This document shows positions 18,854-28,615 of a stretch of DNA of 64,000 nucleotides, in pieces. The DNA comes from Clostridia bacterium (GTDB lineage: Bacteria; Bacillota; Clostridia; Christensenellales; UBA1242), in the NCBI GenBank assembly GCA_900768545.1, contig CAAGDD010000004.1, forward strand, positions 347,063 through 411,062. The letters run 5' to 3'. The position numbers and the translations under genes are program-made. The notes beneath the pieces are model-generated. The model was given only the letters and a program-made list of their open reading frames with translations. It was not told the DNA's origin and did not search any database. The first letter of the stretch is position 1. The number at the start of each line of letters is the position of its first letter.

Positions 18854-18891
18854 TTATCTATTCGCAAAACCTGTCTTTTGCGAATAGATAA
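18854..18891. repeat. Perfect 16-bp inverted repeat
   Basis: TTATCTATTCGCAAAA (18854-18869), 6-nt loop, then its exact complement (18876-18891). No T-run on either side, so not an ordinary terminator. It lies between convergent genes, directly after repeat copy C. Confidence 0.7.
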
Positions 18892-19042
18892 AGAAACTTA
18901 TTTTTGCAAAATTTTTGTTCGCCCAAACATTAAAATGTCGCTTTTTGACTCAAATTTTTGTGATAGTTTCGGTAAATCTTTGAATGATTTTACACCTGCT
19001 TTACTTGTGCTTGTCTATATATTTATTACACCTGATTTTATA

Positions 19043-20251
<1,209 letters not shown>

Positions 20252-20256
<5 letters not shown>

Positions 20257-21295
20257 CAATAAACATCGCGTCACCAAAACTGAAGAAACGATATTTTTCT
20301 TTCACAGCCAAATTGTAAAGTTCCAAAGTCTTGTCGATGTCGCCTATAAAAGACGCAATCAACATTATCAATGTGCTCTCTGGCAAGTGAAAGTTTGTGA
20401 TAAGTGCATCAACCATTTTAAATTTGTATGGCGGATAAATGAAAATTTTTGTTTCGCGCTTTTGTGGAACGAGTTTTCCATTTTTATCAACTCCACTTTC
20501 CAAAACACGGATCGAAGTTGTGCCTACGGCAACGATTCTGCGCCCTTCGCTCTTGGCTTTGTTGATTTTGTCAGCCACTTCTGGCGAAATTTCAAAATAT
20601 TCGCTGTGCATTTCGTGATTTTGAATGTTGTCTTCCTTGACAGGACGGAAAGTTCCAAGCCCAACGTGAAGCAAAACTTCAACAAATTCGACACCCCTCG
20701 CCTTGATTTTTTCAATAAGTTCTTTCGTGAAATGCAAGCCAGCCGTTGGCGCAGCGCTCGAGCCGTTCACCTTTGCATAAACTGTTTGATAGCGGTCTTG
20801 ATTTTTGAGTTTTTCTTTGATATATGGTGGCAAAGGCATTGTGCCGATTTCAATCAAATGTTCTTCAAAACTCTTGCTGTCGGCATATTCAAATCTCACT
20901 TTGCACGTGCCATAATCGCCCATTTCAGTCACAAAACACTTGATGTTTTCGTTGAAAACAATCTCTGTACCCACTTTCAAACGCTTTTGTGGCTTTGCGA
21001 TAACTTCCCAATTTTTCAAATCAATGCGCTTTTGAAGCAAGATTTCAATCTTTGCACCAGTGTCCGACTTGAAGCCATACAAACGTGCTGGCAAAACTTT
21101 GCTGTTGTTTACGACCAAAACGTCGCCTTTCTTCAATTTGTCCAAAATGTCATAAAAATGCAAATGCTCAATCGAGCCATCTTTTCGATTGTAATGCAAC
21201 AATCTCGAATGGTCACGAGGTTCAATTGGCGTCTGCGCAATAAGTTCTTCCGGCAAATCATAATGATATGTCGATCTCAATAATTCTCTTTCCAT
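20252..21295 (-). CDS. queA: S-adenosylmethionine:tRNA ribosyltransferase-isomerase
   Basis: 347 aa. Transfers and isomerises the ribose of SAM onto preQ1-tRNA to give epoxyqueuosine. Family blocks: YDLPEELIAQTPIEPRDHSRL near the N-terminus, KVNGSSAAPTAGLHFT in the middle and TNFHLPESTLIMLIASF near the C-terminus. AAGGGA precedes the ATG. It lies between ruvB and tgt in the common ruvAB-queA-tgt arrangement. Confidence 0.96.
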
Positions 21296-21366
21296 AATTC
21301 CCTTAACTTCTGTTTTTAATGTTTTTACTGTAACAAACTCTCAAAACAAGAAAATTTGTCGACAAT

Positions 21367-22368
21367 TTAATCTTGTTTTGGCTCTTTTCCAAGATGACGA
21401 TAAGCAGGTTCCAAAGCCACACGCCCCCTTGGAGTGCGTGCGATAAATCCAAGTTGCAACAAATAAGGCTCATAAACATCTTCGATTGTGCTTGTGTCTT
21501 CGCTAATAGTCGCCGACAATGTGTCAAGCCCAACAGGACCTCCGCCAAATTTGTTTATAATGCTTTCCAAAATTTTTCTGTCGATAAAATCAAGTCCAAG
21601 TTCGTCAATTTCCATTTTCGCGAGCGCTTGATCGGTGATTTCTTTGGTGATTTTTCCCGTGCCCAAAACTTCGGCATAATCTCTCACACGTTTGAGCAAG
21701 CGATTAGCAATTCTTGGAGTGCCGCGCGAACGTTTTGCAATGTCAAGACACGCTTGGTCGTCGATTTCGATGTTTAAAATCTTTGCCGAACGCTTAACGA
21801 TGACTTTAAGTTCGTCTTCATTATAAAGTTCAAGTCTGCAAATAACTCCAAATCTGTCACGAAGTGGGTTTGTAAGCATTCCTGCCTTTGTTGTCGCACC
21901 AATAAGCGTGAAAGGTTGGATTTTCAAACGCATATTCTTCGCCGAAGGGCCTTTTCCAACGATAAAATCGAGCGCAAAGTCTTCCATGGCGGGATACAAA
22001 ATTTCTTCGACGCTTTTGTTTAATCTGTGAATTTCATCGATAAACAAAACATCATTTTTGTTCAAATTTGTCAAAATCGCAGCAAGATCGGCAGCATGTT
22101 CAATCGCAGGACCAGATGTGATTTTAAATTGAGAACCGAGTTCATTTGCAATAATGTGCGACAAAGTGGTCTTTCCAAGTCCCGGTGGTCCATACAACAA
22201 AACATGGTCCAAAGCGTCTTTTCTACTCTTTGCGGCTTTGATGTAAATTTCAAGACTTTGCTTAACCTTGTCTTGCCCAACATATTCAGCAAGCGTCGTT
22301 GGTCTAAGCGAATTTTCAATCTCTGCATCAGTCCAATTTTTTGTGCTAGTGATAAATCTATCTTCCAT
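21367..22368 (-). CDS. ruvB: Holliday junction branch migration ATPase RuvB
   Basis: 333 aa AAA+ motor that drives branch migration with RuvA. Walker [10 protein letters not shown], Walker [11 protein letters not shown], sensor block [19 protein letters not shown] and a C-terminal winged helix ending [24 protein letters not shown] precedes the ATG. A palindromic repeat separates it from ruvA. Confidence 0.97.
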   Translation of the reverse strand: MEDRFITSTKNWTDAEIENSLRPTTLAEYVGQDKVKQSLEIYIKAAKSRKDALDHVLLYGPPGLGKTTLSHIIANELGSQFKITSGPAIEHAADLAAILTNLNKNDVLFIDEIHRLNKSVEEILYPAMEDFALDFIVGKGPSAKNMRLKIQPFTLIGATTKAGMLTNPLRDRFGVICRLELYNEDELKVIVKRSAKILNIEIDDQACLDIAKRSRGTPRIANRLLKRVRDYAEVLGTGKITKEITDQALAKMEIDELGLDFIDRKILESIINKFGGGPVGLDTLSATISEDTSTIEDVYEPYLLQLGFIARTPRGRVALEPAYRHLGKEPKQD

Positions 22369-22383
22369 ACTTTCACCTTTTAT

Positions 22384-22430
22384 TTTGTGGTGTTATGCAA
22401 AATTTTGTATTGCATACTACACCATATATT
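22384..22430. repeat. Dispersed palindromic repeat, copy E
   Basis: TGGTGTTATGCAA faces TTGCATACTACACCA, giving a near-perfect hairpin. It fills the gap between ruvA and ruvB inside the operon. Confidence 0.85.
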
Positions 22431-22434
22431 GATT

Positions 22435-23031
22435 TTATCTTCCAAGTTCTTTCAAAACTTTCAAAATGATTTCTTCGGCTGTTGTTTCTGCTGTCGCCTT
22501 GCTTCGAGCCAAACGATAAGCTTCATTTTTGTTCACACCAAGTGTGATAAGAGTTTCAACGGCGTCGTTCAAAGCGTTTTCGTTGTAGTCTTGAGCCATA
22601 TTCAAACTATCACCCAAATCAATCGATGTGGTTGAGACTTTGTCTTTAAGTTCCAAACAAATTCTTTCGGCAGTTTTCTTTCCAAGTCCCTTAACTTTTG
22701 ACAAAAGTTTTGAATCTTCGTTTATGATCGCAACAATAAGGTCAGAAAGCTTCATTCCTGACAAGATTCCAATCGCCATTTTTGGTCCAACGCCAGAAAC
22801 AGTAATCAATTTCATAAACATTGCCTTTTCTTCACTTGTAGCAAAGCCGAAAAGACAAATTCCGTCTTCTTTCACCTGCATATAAGTCAAAACTTTTGCT
22901 GTTTCGCCTTCGATCGGCAAACTTACAAGTGTGTTGTTTGAAATTGAAAGTTCATATCCCACGCCGTTTACATCCAAAACAAGCGTTCCTTCGCTTTTTT
23001 CTTCAACAACCCCCACCAAATACGCTATCAT
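22435..23031 (-). CDS. ruvA: Holliday junction DNA-binding protein RuvA
   Basis: 198 aa. Tetramer that holds the four-way junction for RuvB. N-terminal OB fold (GTLVLDVNGVGYELSIS), two helix-hairpin-helix motifs (ITVSGVGPKMAIGILSG and VKGLGKKTAERICLEL), and a C-terminal RuvB-binding domain (about 145-198). AAGGGGG precedes the ATG. The stop lies 66 nt before ruvB. Confidence 0.96.
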   Translation of the reverse strand: MIAYLVGVVEEKSEGTLVLDVNGVGYELSISNNTLVSLPIEGETAKVLTYMQVKEDGICLFGFATSEEKAMFMKLITVSGVGPKMAIGILSGMKLSDLIVAIINEDSKLLSKVKGLGKKTAERICLELKDKVSTTSIDLGDSLNMAQDYNENALNDAVETLITLGVNKNEAYRLARSKATAETTAEEIILKVLKELGR

Positions 23032-23212
23032 ATAGCCCCCTTATCTTATTTTTTGACCAAAATGTTTGTTTGGTCGTTTTTACTTTTTAAATTTTCGTCA
23101 ACTCAATTTTTGCAGCAATTTTTTATGCTTTAAGTCCAAATTCACATTATAAATTTAAAACATTAAGTAATTTTTAAAATCACTGCCATTTTGTCCAAAA
23201 TAATCAACCAGA

Positions 23213-23707
23213 TTACACTTGATTGAAATTCAATCTTGGATTTATTTGACTGTGACAAAGTGCAACCGCCAAAGCATCAGCGGCATCGTCTGGCTTTGGA
23301 ATTTGAGCCAATCCCAGCACATTTTTGACCATATATTGCATTTGTTTTTTGTCAGCACGGCCAGAACCCGTCAGCGCTTGCTTGATTTGCATTGGTGTGT
23401 ATTCAAAAATGCGGCCACTTCCGCAATATTTTTGGCTTGCAAGAACGATAACACCCCTTGCTTGCGCAACAGGAATGACAGTGGTTTGGTTTCGAAAATA
23501 AAACAATTCTTCAATCGCCACTTGGTCAGGTTTATAGTTTTCAAAAATAACACGAAGCGACTCATCAATCGCCTGCAAACGCAGTGGCAACGGATCTTCT
23601 TTTGGTGTTTCAATCACGCCATAATCTACGACCGCGTTGTTTCTGTCAGTATCAATAATTCCAAACCCCACAATGGCATATCCGGGGTCAATTCCCAAAA
23701 TTCTCAT
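23213..23707 (-). CDS. ruvC: Holliday junction resolvase RuvC
   Basis: 164 aa endonuclease that cuts junctions processed by RuvAB. The acidic active site is visible as GIDPGYAIVGFG (Asp7), AIEELFY (Glu) and DDAADALAVALCH. Bacillus uses RecU instead, so this points to Clostridia. The ATG at 23707 has no Shine-Dalgarno, but a near-consensus promoter ends only 6 nt before it, so the transcript is predicted to be leaderless. The gap to ruvA is 181 nt and shows nothing else clear. Confidence 0.95.
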   Translation of the reverse strand: MRILGIDPGYAIVGFGIIDTDRNNAVVDYGVIETPKEDPLPLRLQAIDESLRVIFENYKPDQVAIEELFYFRNQTTVIPVAQARGVIVLASQKYCGSGRIFEYTPMQIKQALTGSGRADKKQMQYMVKNVLGLAQIPKPDDAADALAVALCHSQINPRLNFNQV

Positions 23708-23713
23708 AATATA

Positions 23714-23742
23714 ATTTTAATAAAAACGACATATTTTGTCAA
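23714..23742 (-). promoter_or_regulatory. Promoter of ruvC, predicted leaderless start
   Basis: TTGACA (23737-23742), 17-nt spacer, TAAAAT (23714-23719). Only 6 nt separate the -10 box from the ATG, so +1 should fall on the A of the start codon. Confidence 0.8.
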
Positions 23743-23836
23743 ACAAAATCGTGCTAAAAAACACATATAACAAAATCAGCGACAAGTGGTAGCGACTTTT
23801 TATCCGCCCTAGCACCAAAAGCGCTAAATTTTGCGT

Positions 23837-23862
23837 AAAAAAAGCAGGACTTGCCCGCTTTT
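23837..23862 (-). terminator. Intrinsic terminator after yebC
   Basis: On the minus strand: AAAAGCGGG, CAAGT, CCTGCTTTTTTT. Starts 2 nt after the stop codon. Confidence 0.85.
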
Positions 23863-23864
23863 AA

Positions 23865-24593
23865 TTATTCTTCATCTGGAAGGTTTACATTATGGAAAAC
23901 TTCTTGAACATCGTCCAAATCTTCGAGCGCATCAATCATTCTTTGGAACTTTCCAGCTTGTTCTTCGTCCAAATCAACATACAAATCAGGAACAAGTGCA
24001 GTTTCTGATGAAACAACATTGTAACCTTTCTTTTCAAGTGCTTCACGCATTTTTCCGTCTTGATTTGGTTCGGTGATGATTTCAACAGCATCTTCATCTT
24101 CGATTACATCAACAGCACCTTCTTCAATCGCGTCGAGCATCAAAGTTTCTGGATCTTCAACATCAACAACGATAACAGAGCCCTTTCTCTTAAACAAATA
24201 CGAAACACAGTTTGTTGACCCCATACTGCCGCCGTGCTTGTCAAAAGCATGACGAACATCGCCAGCAGTGCGGTTTTTGTTGTCAGTAAGGCATTCTACG
24301 ATAACAGCAGAGCCACCAACGCCATAACCTTCATAAGTGCACGCTTCATAATTTACGCCATTGCCTTCGCCGGCAGCCTTTTTGATAGATCTGTCAATGC
24401 TGTCGTTTGGCATATTGTTTTGTTTTGCTTTTGCGATAATATCTTTAAGTTTGCTGTTGACATTAGGGTCAGCGCCGCCCATTTTTACACAAACAGCGAT
24501 TTCTCTGCCGATTTTTGTAAATACTTTTCCTCTAGCGGCATCAGCTTTGCCTTTTTTAGCTTGTATGTTATGCCATTTTGAATGTCCCGACAT
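23865..24593 (-). CDS. yebC: YebC/PmpR/TACO1 family protein
   Basis: 242 aa. The family was long called a transcriptional regulator; recent work supports a role in translation of difficult proline stretches. N-terminal signature GHSKWHNIQAKKGKADAARG, then IAKAKQNNMPNDSIDRSIKK and the YEGYGVGGSAVIVECLTDN block. Strong AGGAGAG before the ATG. It heads the ruv region, as is common, but has its own promoter and terminator. Confidence 0.95.
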   Translation of the reverse strand: MSGHSKWHNIQAKKGKADAARGKVFTKIGREIAVCVKMGGADPNVNSKLKDIIAKAKQNNMPNDSIDRSIKKAAGEGNGVNYEACTYEGYGVGGSAVIVECLTDNKNRTAGDVRHAFDKHGGSMGSTNCVSYLFKRKGSVIVVDVEDPETLMLDAIEEGAVDVIEDEDAVEIITEPNQDGKMREALEKKGYNVVSSETALVPDLYVDLDEEQAGKFQRMIDALEDLDDVQEVFHNVNLPDEE

Positions 24594-24636
24594 GATAACT
24601 CTCCTTTAATAAAATTTTTTATAAATAAACGCTCAT

Positions 24637-24665
24637 AGTATAATACAAATCGTCTTTCTTGTCAA
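24637..24665 (-). promoter_or_regulatory. Promoter of yebC
   Basis: TTGACA (24660-24665), 17-nt spacer, TATACT (24637-24642). Leader about 37 nt. Confidence 0.85.
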
Positions 24666-24723
24666 ACAAATAACAAAATTTTAGCCAAATTTCGTCCGTT
24701 TTGCTACATTTTTTTATTTGATA

Positions 24724-24752
24724 TTGTTTTTCAACGCCAAATATGTTAAAAT
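24724..24752 (+). promoter_or_regulatory. Probable promoter of the HEPN-motif gene
   Basis: TTGTTT (24724-24729), 17-nt spacer, TAAAAT (24747-24752), about 15 nt of leader. Divergent from the yebC promoter. Confidence 0.5.
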
Positions 24753-24773
24753 AATTTTATAGGTAGGTTTTTA

Positions 24774-26264
24774 ATGATAAACAAAGATGATTTGTCAAAT
24801 GAAATTAAATTTTTTGAATGTTTAGACGGCGCAAGAGCCGCTTTTGGAAAATTTGCTTATGGACAAGCAAGATCTTTTTATGACGCAGTGAAAAAATCTG
24901 GCCGCCCACAACAAATCAAAAGCGTAACTGGCAGCAATGTTTTGCTCGCAAAAACACTTATTAGTCTGTCACTTCCACGCCGAATTATGGTTATGCAACT
25001 TCGCGAAGGGGCAGAATTTATCAAGTTTGACAGAATAAACACCGACCCACGATTTGAAAAACTTAAGACCGAACTTTTTGCTGACGAGCCAAATCTTTCA
25101 AATGCAGAATGTGAAAAGATTTTAAGACAAGTTTGCAATTCAATCGCCCACGGTGACATCACAAAATCGTTTGATTTTAAAGCGTTTGAAGACGGGATTT
25201 ATGAGATTTACAAAACATGCGGAACTATCGAATCAAAGAAAAATTTTGACCTTCAAAAAAAATTGGAAGACACTATTAGAAGAAGTTGTTTGATTAAAGT
25301 AAACTATGAATCAAACTTCATTTTCAACGCTGACGGCACAAGAACAAAACGCCCACACCCAGTAAAACTCGAACTTAAATTTGTTTGGTCTCACCTTGTC
25401 ACCTTGATGGATCTTTTGACCGAAGAAGGATTTACAAAAACAGACCCTACTGCCCTAAACTTTCTTGACAAAAATGGTTTGATTGAAAAAACAAGCCTAA
25501 ACACTGGCACAACACAAATTCAACTCACTCCCAAACAACTGGAAGCACTCAAAGAATTGACACTTGATTTCAAGCAAATGATGTTTGAACTTGACGGAAA
25601 AACGATTTCAAAAGAAGACGAAGACATTTTCACTCCAAAAAATGAATTAGATGTTTTGATTTTGCGTGCAGCCCTTCAAAATGTTTTGATTGGAAAAGAT
25701 TACACATATTTGAAGACACGAAATTTCTTTGACGCAGGTATTTCTATCCCGGGAAGCATCGAAAGTGCAAAGCGTGATTTTAACCAATATCAAAATGATG
25801 TAAGCAAACTTGACATTAAACTTTATCAAAATCGCGGCGAACTTTATAGAGCGCTTTATCAAAATTTCAAAATGGATAGATCATATAAAGAAATTTTGAG
25901 CACCGAAGTTTTAAATATGCTCGAACTTGCCGAACAAAACAATCTTCTCACAAAAATTGCAAGAAAGTGCGACTTTTTGACCGATTTGGTTTGTGAAGAA
26001 AAAGAAATTGGCGAAGAAGAAGTCACAGACAGAGATCTTCTCACTGCTATCAGCCACATTCGAAACTCGTTTATGCACGGGCTTTATATAAACAATGTTG
26101 ATGACAAATTTGAAATTTTTGATTACACCACAAGAACAGACAAAACCCCAGATTTCAAATTCACAGTTTATAATGAAGACCTTGAAGATATCGCCCAAAA
26201 ATCGCTTGAAGTTTTCAAAGATTTGAAACGCGAATTGACCGAAAGCGAAGAGCGAAGTTTGTAA
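24774..26264 (+). CDS. Unknown protein with HEPN-type RNase motifs
   Basis: 496 aa, not a family I can name. The C-terminal region has SHIRNSFMHGLYI (residues 427-439), a canonical R-x4-H HEPN ribonuclease motif (R430, H435) with the usual Asn after Arg and Gly after His. Near residue 118 is RQVCNSIAHGDI, a second NxxxHG element in a helical setting. Here the Arg is 8 residues before the His, so it may be a degenerate HEPN. No membrane segment or nucleotide-binding loop is seen. AGGTAGG precedes the ATG. The gene is monocistronic, with its own promoter and terminator. HEPN proteins act as RNases in defence, toxin-antitoxin and RNA processing; which applies here is unknown. Confidence 0.6.
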   Translation: MINKDDLSNEIKFFECLDGARAAFGKFAYGQARSFYDAVKKSGRPQQIKSVTGSNVLLAKTLISLSLPRRIMVMQLREGAEFIKFDRINTDPRFEKLKTELFADEPNLSNAECEKILRQVCNSIAHGDITKSFDFKAFEDGIYEIYKTCGTIESKKNFDLQKKLEDTIRRSCLIKVNYESNFIFNADGTRTKRPHPVKLELKFVWSHLVTLMDLLTEEGFTKTDPTALNFLDKNGLIEKTSLNTGTTQIQLTPKQLEALKELTLDFKQMMFELDGKTISKEDEDIFTPKNELDVLILRAALQNVLIGKDYTYLKTRNFFDAGISIPGSIESAKRDFNQYQNDVSKLDIKLYQNRGELYRALYQNFKMDRSYKEILSTEVLNMLELAEQNNLLTKIARKCDFLTDLVCEEKEIGEEEVTDRDLLTAISHIRNSFMHGLYINNVDDKFEIFDYTTRTDKTPDFKFTVYNEDLEDIAQKSLEVFKDLKRELTESEERSL

Positions 26265-26401
26265 AAATAATTGGCAAAATAAAATGTTTGAATTGCGTCG
26301 AGCAAAAATAGTTGAAATTTGAAACATCAAATCAATGACAATATCAAATTTTAAATATAAAAACAAAGTTTAAACGCAAAATCAAAGTTAGAACAAAAAA
26401 A

Positions 26402-26427
26402 TAAAAGACCTGTTAAAGGTCTTTTTT
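26402..26427 (+). terminator. Intrinsic terminator after the HEPN-motif gene
   Basis: AAAAGACC, loop TGTTAA, AGGTCTTTTTT. Confidence 0.85.
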
Positions 26428-26453
26428 GTTCGTGAAAACTCAAACTTTCAAAC

Positions 26454-26476
26454 AAAAAAAGCAGTAAGACCTGCTT
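26454..26476 (-). terminator. Intrinsic terminator overlapping the trmH stop
   Basis: On the minus strand AAGCAG, GTCTTA, CTGCTT and a T-run. The first stem bases are part of the stop codon region at 26475. Confidence 0.75.
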
Positions 26477-27200
26477 AAAATTTGTTTTTGTTTATTTGAT
26501 ACATAATAATCGAGCCACTAACACCAGCATTTAGACTTTCAATCCCTTTCATCATAGGAATTTTGACAGTTTTGTAGCACAAAGCCGAAATCTGGTCGCT
26601 CACGCCTTGCCCTTCGTTGCCTACAACAACACCAACTTGGTCATTTGTGGCAAAATCAAATATATTTTCGCCGTTCATATCCGCACAGATGAGTTTTAAG
26701 TTGTGTTTTTTCACAAAGTCACAAAACTCATCGCGACTCATCGAAAAAACTTTCGAATTAAACACTGCGCCGACCGAACTGCGAATAAGTTTGCTGTTTG
26801 ACTTGTTTACACTGTCAATCAAAAACACATATTCAAAGCCCGAAGCAAACGCTGTTCGAATAAGTGTGCCGACATTTCCCGGGTCTTGAAGCGAGTCCAA
26901 AACCAAGAAGTTAGTTTTTGGCACTTCCACTACATTTTGTGCAAGGTATGCAATGCATAATACCTTCTGTGGTGTTTTTGTGTCCGAAAGTTGTTCTATC
27001 ACACTCTCTGGCACTTGATACACTTCGGCATCAGTTTGAAATGGAAGCGTGTCAAGCGATGTCAAAACACATTCAATTTTTATCGAATTATTTTCGATCG
27101 CATCTTTTATAATTTTGACATTATCCAAAAAAAGCAAAGACTTGTTTTCATGTTTTTGCTTTTTTAAATTTGTTATTAAGTTTTTTGTCGCCTTAACCAA
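26475..27200 (-). CDS. TrmH/SpoU family RNA 2'-O-methyltransferase
   Basis: 241 aa SPOUT methyltransferase acting on rRNA or tRNA ribose; the exact site cannot be read from sequence. Motif 1 is LQDPGNVGTLIRTA, motif 2 VVGNEGQGVS and motif 3 IPMMKGIESLNAGVSGSIIMY. The start is a TTG one base after the rplT stop, with AAGAAGG upstream. Codons about 75-91 (PQKVLCIAYLAQNVVE) coincide with a copy of the dispersed palindromic repeat, in frame, in the linker between the N-terminal substrate-binding domain and the SPOUT domain. It is the last gene of infC-rpmI-rplT-trmH. Confidence 0.9.
   Translation of the reverse strand: MVKATKNLITNLKKQKHENKSLLFLDNVKIIKDAIENNSIKIECVLTSLDTLPFQTDAEVYQVPESVIEQLSDTKTPQKVLCIAYLAQNVVEVPKTNFLVLDSLQDPGNVGTLIRTAFASGFEYVFLIDSVNKSNSKLIRSSVGAVFNSKVFSMSRDEFCDFVKKHNLKLICADMNGENIFDFATNDQVGVVVGNEGQGVSDQISALCYKTVKIPMMKGIESLNAGVSGSIIMYQINKNKF
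26931..26976. repeat. Dispersed palindromic repeat, copy F, inside trmH
   Basis: Plus strand shows TTTTGTGCAAGGTATGCAA running into TGCATAATACC and then TGTGGTG. The core GGTATGCAATGCATAATACC is a near-palindrome. It is the only copy found within a coding region and keeps the reading frame. Confidence 0.65.
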
Positions 27201-27201
27201 C

Positions 27202-27549
27202 TTAAGCCTTCTTTGCAGTTTCTACAAGGCTAGCAAAAGTTTGAGGTTCTCTAACTGCCAAATCAGCAAGAACTTTTCTGTTGAGTGTAACATTTGCTTT
27301 TTTAAGACCATCGATAAATCTGCTGTATGAAATATCATTTTGTCTGCACGCTGCATTGATTCTTGTGATCCAAAGAGCACGGAAATCTCTCTTCTTTTGT
27401 TTTCTTCCAATGTAAGAGTATTTTCCACTCTTCATTACTTGTTCTCTAGCGGTTCTGTAAAGCTTGCTTTTTGCTCCAAAGTAACCTTTAGCTTGCTTTA
27501 AAATTTTTCTACGCTTTTTAACTGCGTTTACTCCTCTTTTAATTCTCAT
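27202..27549 (-). CDS. rplT: 50S ribosomal protein L20
   Basis: 115 aa, standard length. Very basic N-terminus ([21 protein letters not shown]) typical of L20, which binds 23S rRNA early in assembly and represses its own operon through the leader RNA. GGAGGGAA precedes the ATG, 13 nt after rpmI. Confidence 0.98.
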   Translation of the reverse strand: MRIKRGVNAVKKRRKILKQAKGYFGAKSKLYRTAREQVMKSGKYSYIGRKQKKRDFRALWITRINAACRQNDISYSRFIDGLKKANVTLNRKVLADLAVREPQTFASLVETAKKA

Positions 27550-27562
27550 GTTTCCCTCCTAA

Positions 27563-27757
27563 TTACTTGCAGAGCAAAGTCTTGATGTTGTTGGCGTTCT
27601 TTCCAGCAATATAAGACCCCTTTCTAAGTTTTCTTTTATCGTTTTTGCTTTTGTTTGTCATAAAGTGACTTCTGTTAGGTCTAGCAAATTTAACCTTTCC
27701 TGTGGCTGTAAGTGAAAATCTTTTCTTTGCACCACTATGTGTTTTCATTTTAGGCAT
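27563..27757 (-). CDS. rpmI: 50S ribosomal protein L35
   Basis: 64 aa, standard length. Signature PKMKTHSGAKKRFSLTATGKVK and GSYIAGKNANNIKTLL. AAAGGAGAAAA precedes the ATG, 15 nt after infC. Confidence 0.98.
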   Translation of the reverse strand: MPKMKTHSGAKKRFSLTATGKVKFARPNRSHFMTNKSKNDKRKLRKGSYIAGKNANNIKTLLCK

Positions 27758-27772
27758 TTTCTTTTCTCCTTT

Positions 27773-28288
27773 TTAGTTTGCTTTTTTAGGGTTGATCACA
27801 ACCGATACATTTTTGCCCATAATTACAGGTTCTTTTTCAATAAATCCATAATCGGCAAGGTCGCTAACAAACTTTTTAACAATTTCAACAGCATTTTTGC
27901 TATAAGCTTGTTCTCTTCCTCTCATTCTCAAAGAAACCTTAACTTTGTCGCCGTCTTGCAAAATCTTTTGAGCATTTTTGAGTTTGAAACTGATGTGATA
28001 ATCATCAATTCTCATTGAAAGTTGGATTTCTTTAATTTCAGAAATCTTTTGATTTTTGCGGATTTCCTTTTCTTTTTTGAGTGTGTCAAATTTATATTTT
28101 CCATAGTCCATAAGTTTGCACACTGGTGGATTTCCGTTTGGTGACATAAGCACAAGGTCAAGCCCCGCTTTGTCCGCTTCGTTTTGAGCATTTTCTCTTG
28201 ACAAAACGCCAAGTTGCTCTCCTTCTTCACCAATAACTCTAACTTCTTTTGCAGTAATCTGCTCGTTGATTAACAATTCCTTAAAAAT
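27773..28288 (-). CDS. infC: Translation initiation factor IF-3, ATT start
   Basis: 171 aa. IF-3 binds the 30S subunit and proofreads the start codon. The body begins FKELLINEQITAKEVRVIGEEGEQLG and includes the LMSPNGNPPVCKLMDYGKYKFD and KVSLRMRGREQA blocks. I place the start on ATT at 28288: AAGGAG lies 8 nt upstream, and this gives the family's usual length. The nearest in-frame ATG, at 28369, would lie in the leader before the attenuator. ATT starts are well known for infC and allow IF-3 to repress its own translation. Confidence 0.93.
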   Translation of the reverse strand: MFKELLINEQITAKEVRVIGEEGEQLGVLSRENAQNEADKAGLDLVLMSPNGNPPVCKLMDYGKYKFDTLKKEKEIRKNQKISEIKEIQLSMRIDDYHISFKLKNAQKILQDGDKVKVSLRMRGREQAYSKNAVEIVKKFVSDLADYGFIEKEPVIMGKNVSVVINPKKAN

Positions 28289-28430
28289 GGTCGTAATCTC
28301 CTTTATAAAAAATTTGGTAGGACGCAAAAGTTCTACCAAATCACACAAAATCAAAAATTTAATATTCAAAAATTTTTGACCTCATCAAAACGAAATTCGA
28401 TGGGTGAGAAGTAAACTTCTGCTTTCTTAC
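28289..28430 (-). promoter_or_regulatory. Leader RNA of the infC-rpmI-rplT operon (L20-leader type)
   Basis: About 142 nt between the expected +1 and infC. The 5' part has AGAAG-TTTA-CTTCT followed by CACCCATC, and the 3' part ends in an attenuator hairpin at 28307-28340. Position and shape fit the Firmicutes L20 leader in which L20 binding favours termination. The class assignment is by position and resemblance only. Confidence 0.65.
28307..28340 (-). terminator. Attenuator hairpin before infC
   Basis: Minus strand TTTGGTAG, 12-nt loop, CTACCAAA and six T. The infC Shine-Dalgarno follows directly. Confidence 0.8.
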
Positions 28431-28436
28431 TCTGCT

Positions 28437-28466
28437 AATATATCACATATAAAAGACCAAAGTCAA
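28437..28466 (-). promoter_or_regulatory. Promoter of the infC operon
   Basis: TTGACT (28461-28466), 18-nt spacer, TATATT (28437-28442). Confidence 0.75.
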
Positions 28467-28615
28467 CAATTTTTCACAAATTTTTTAAAAAAGTTGAAAA
28501 TTTTATTAAAGAACAGACTTAAAAGAACAATCTAAAAATCTTAAATTTAAATATTTTAAACAAACAATAAAACTTTGCCATATTTTTCTATCCGTCAAAA
28601 ACTGCCAAAAAAAAT

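Noticed and set aside
3177..18889. The 14-mer TTTTGCGAATAGAT near 3177 and in the inverted repeat at 18854
   Set aside because: A few exact 14-mer matches are expected by chance in 64 kb of A/T-rich DNA.
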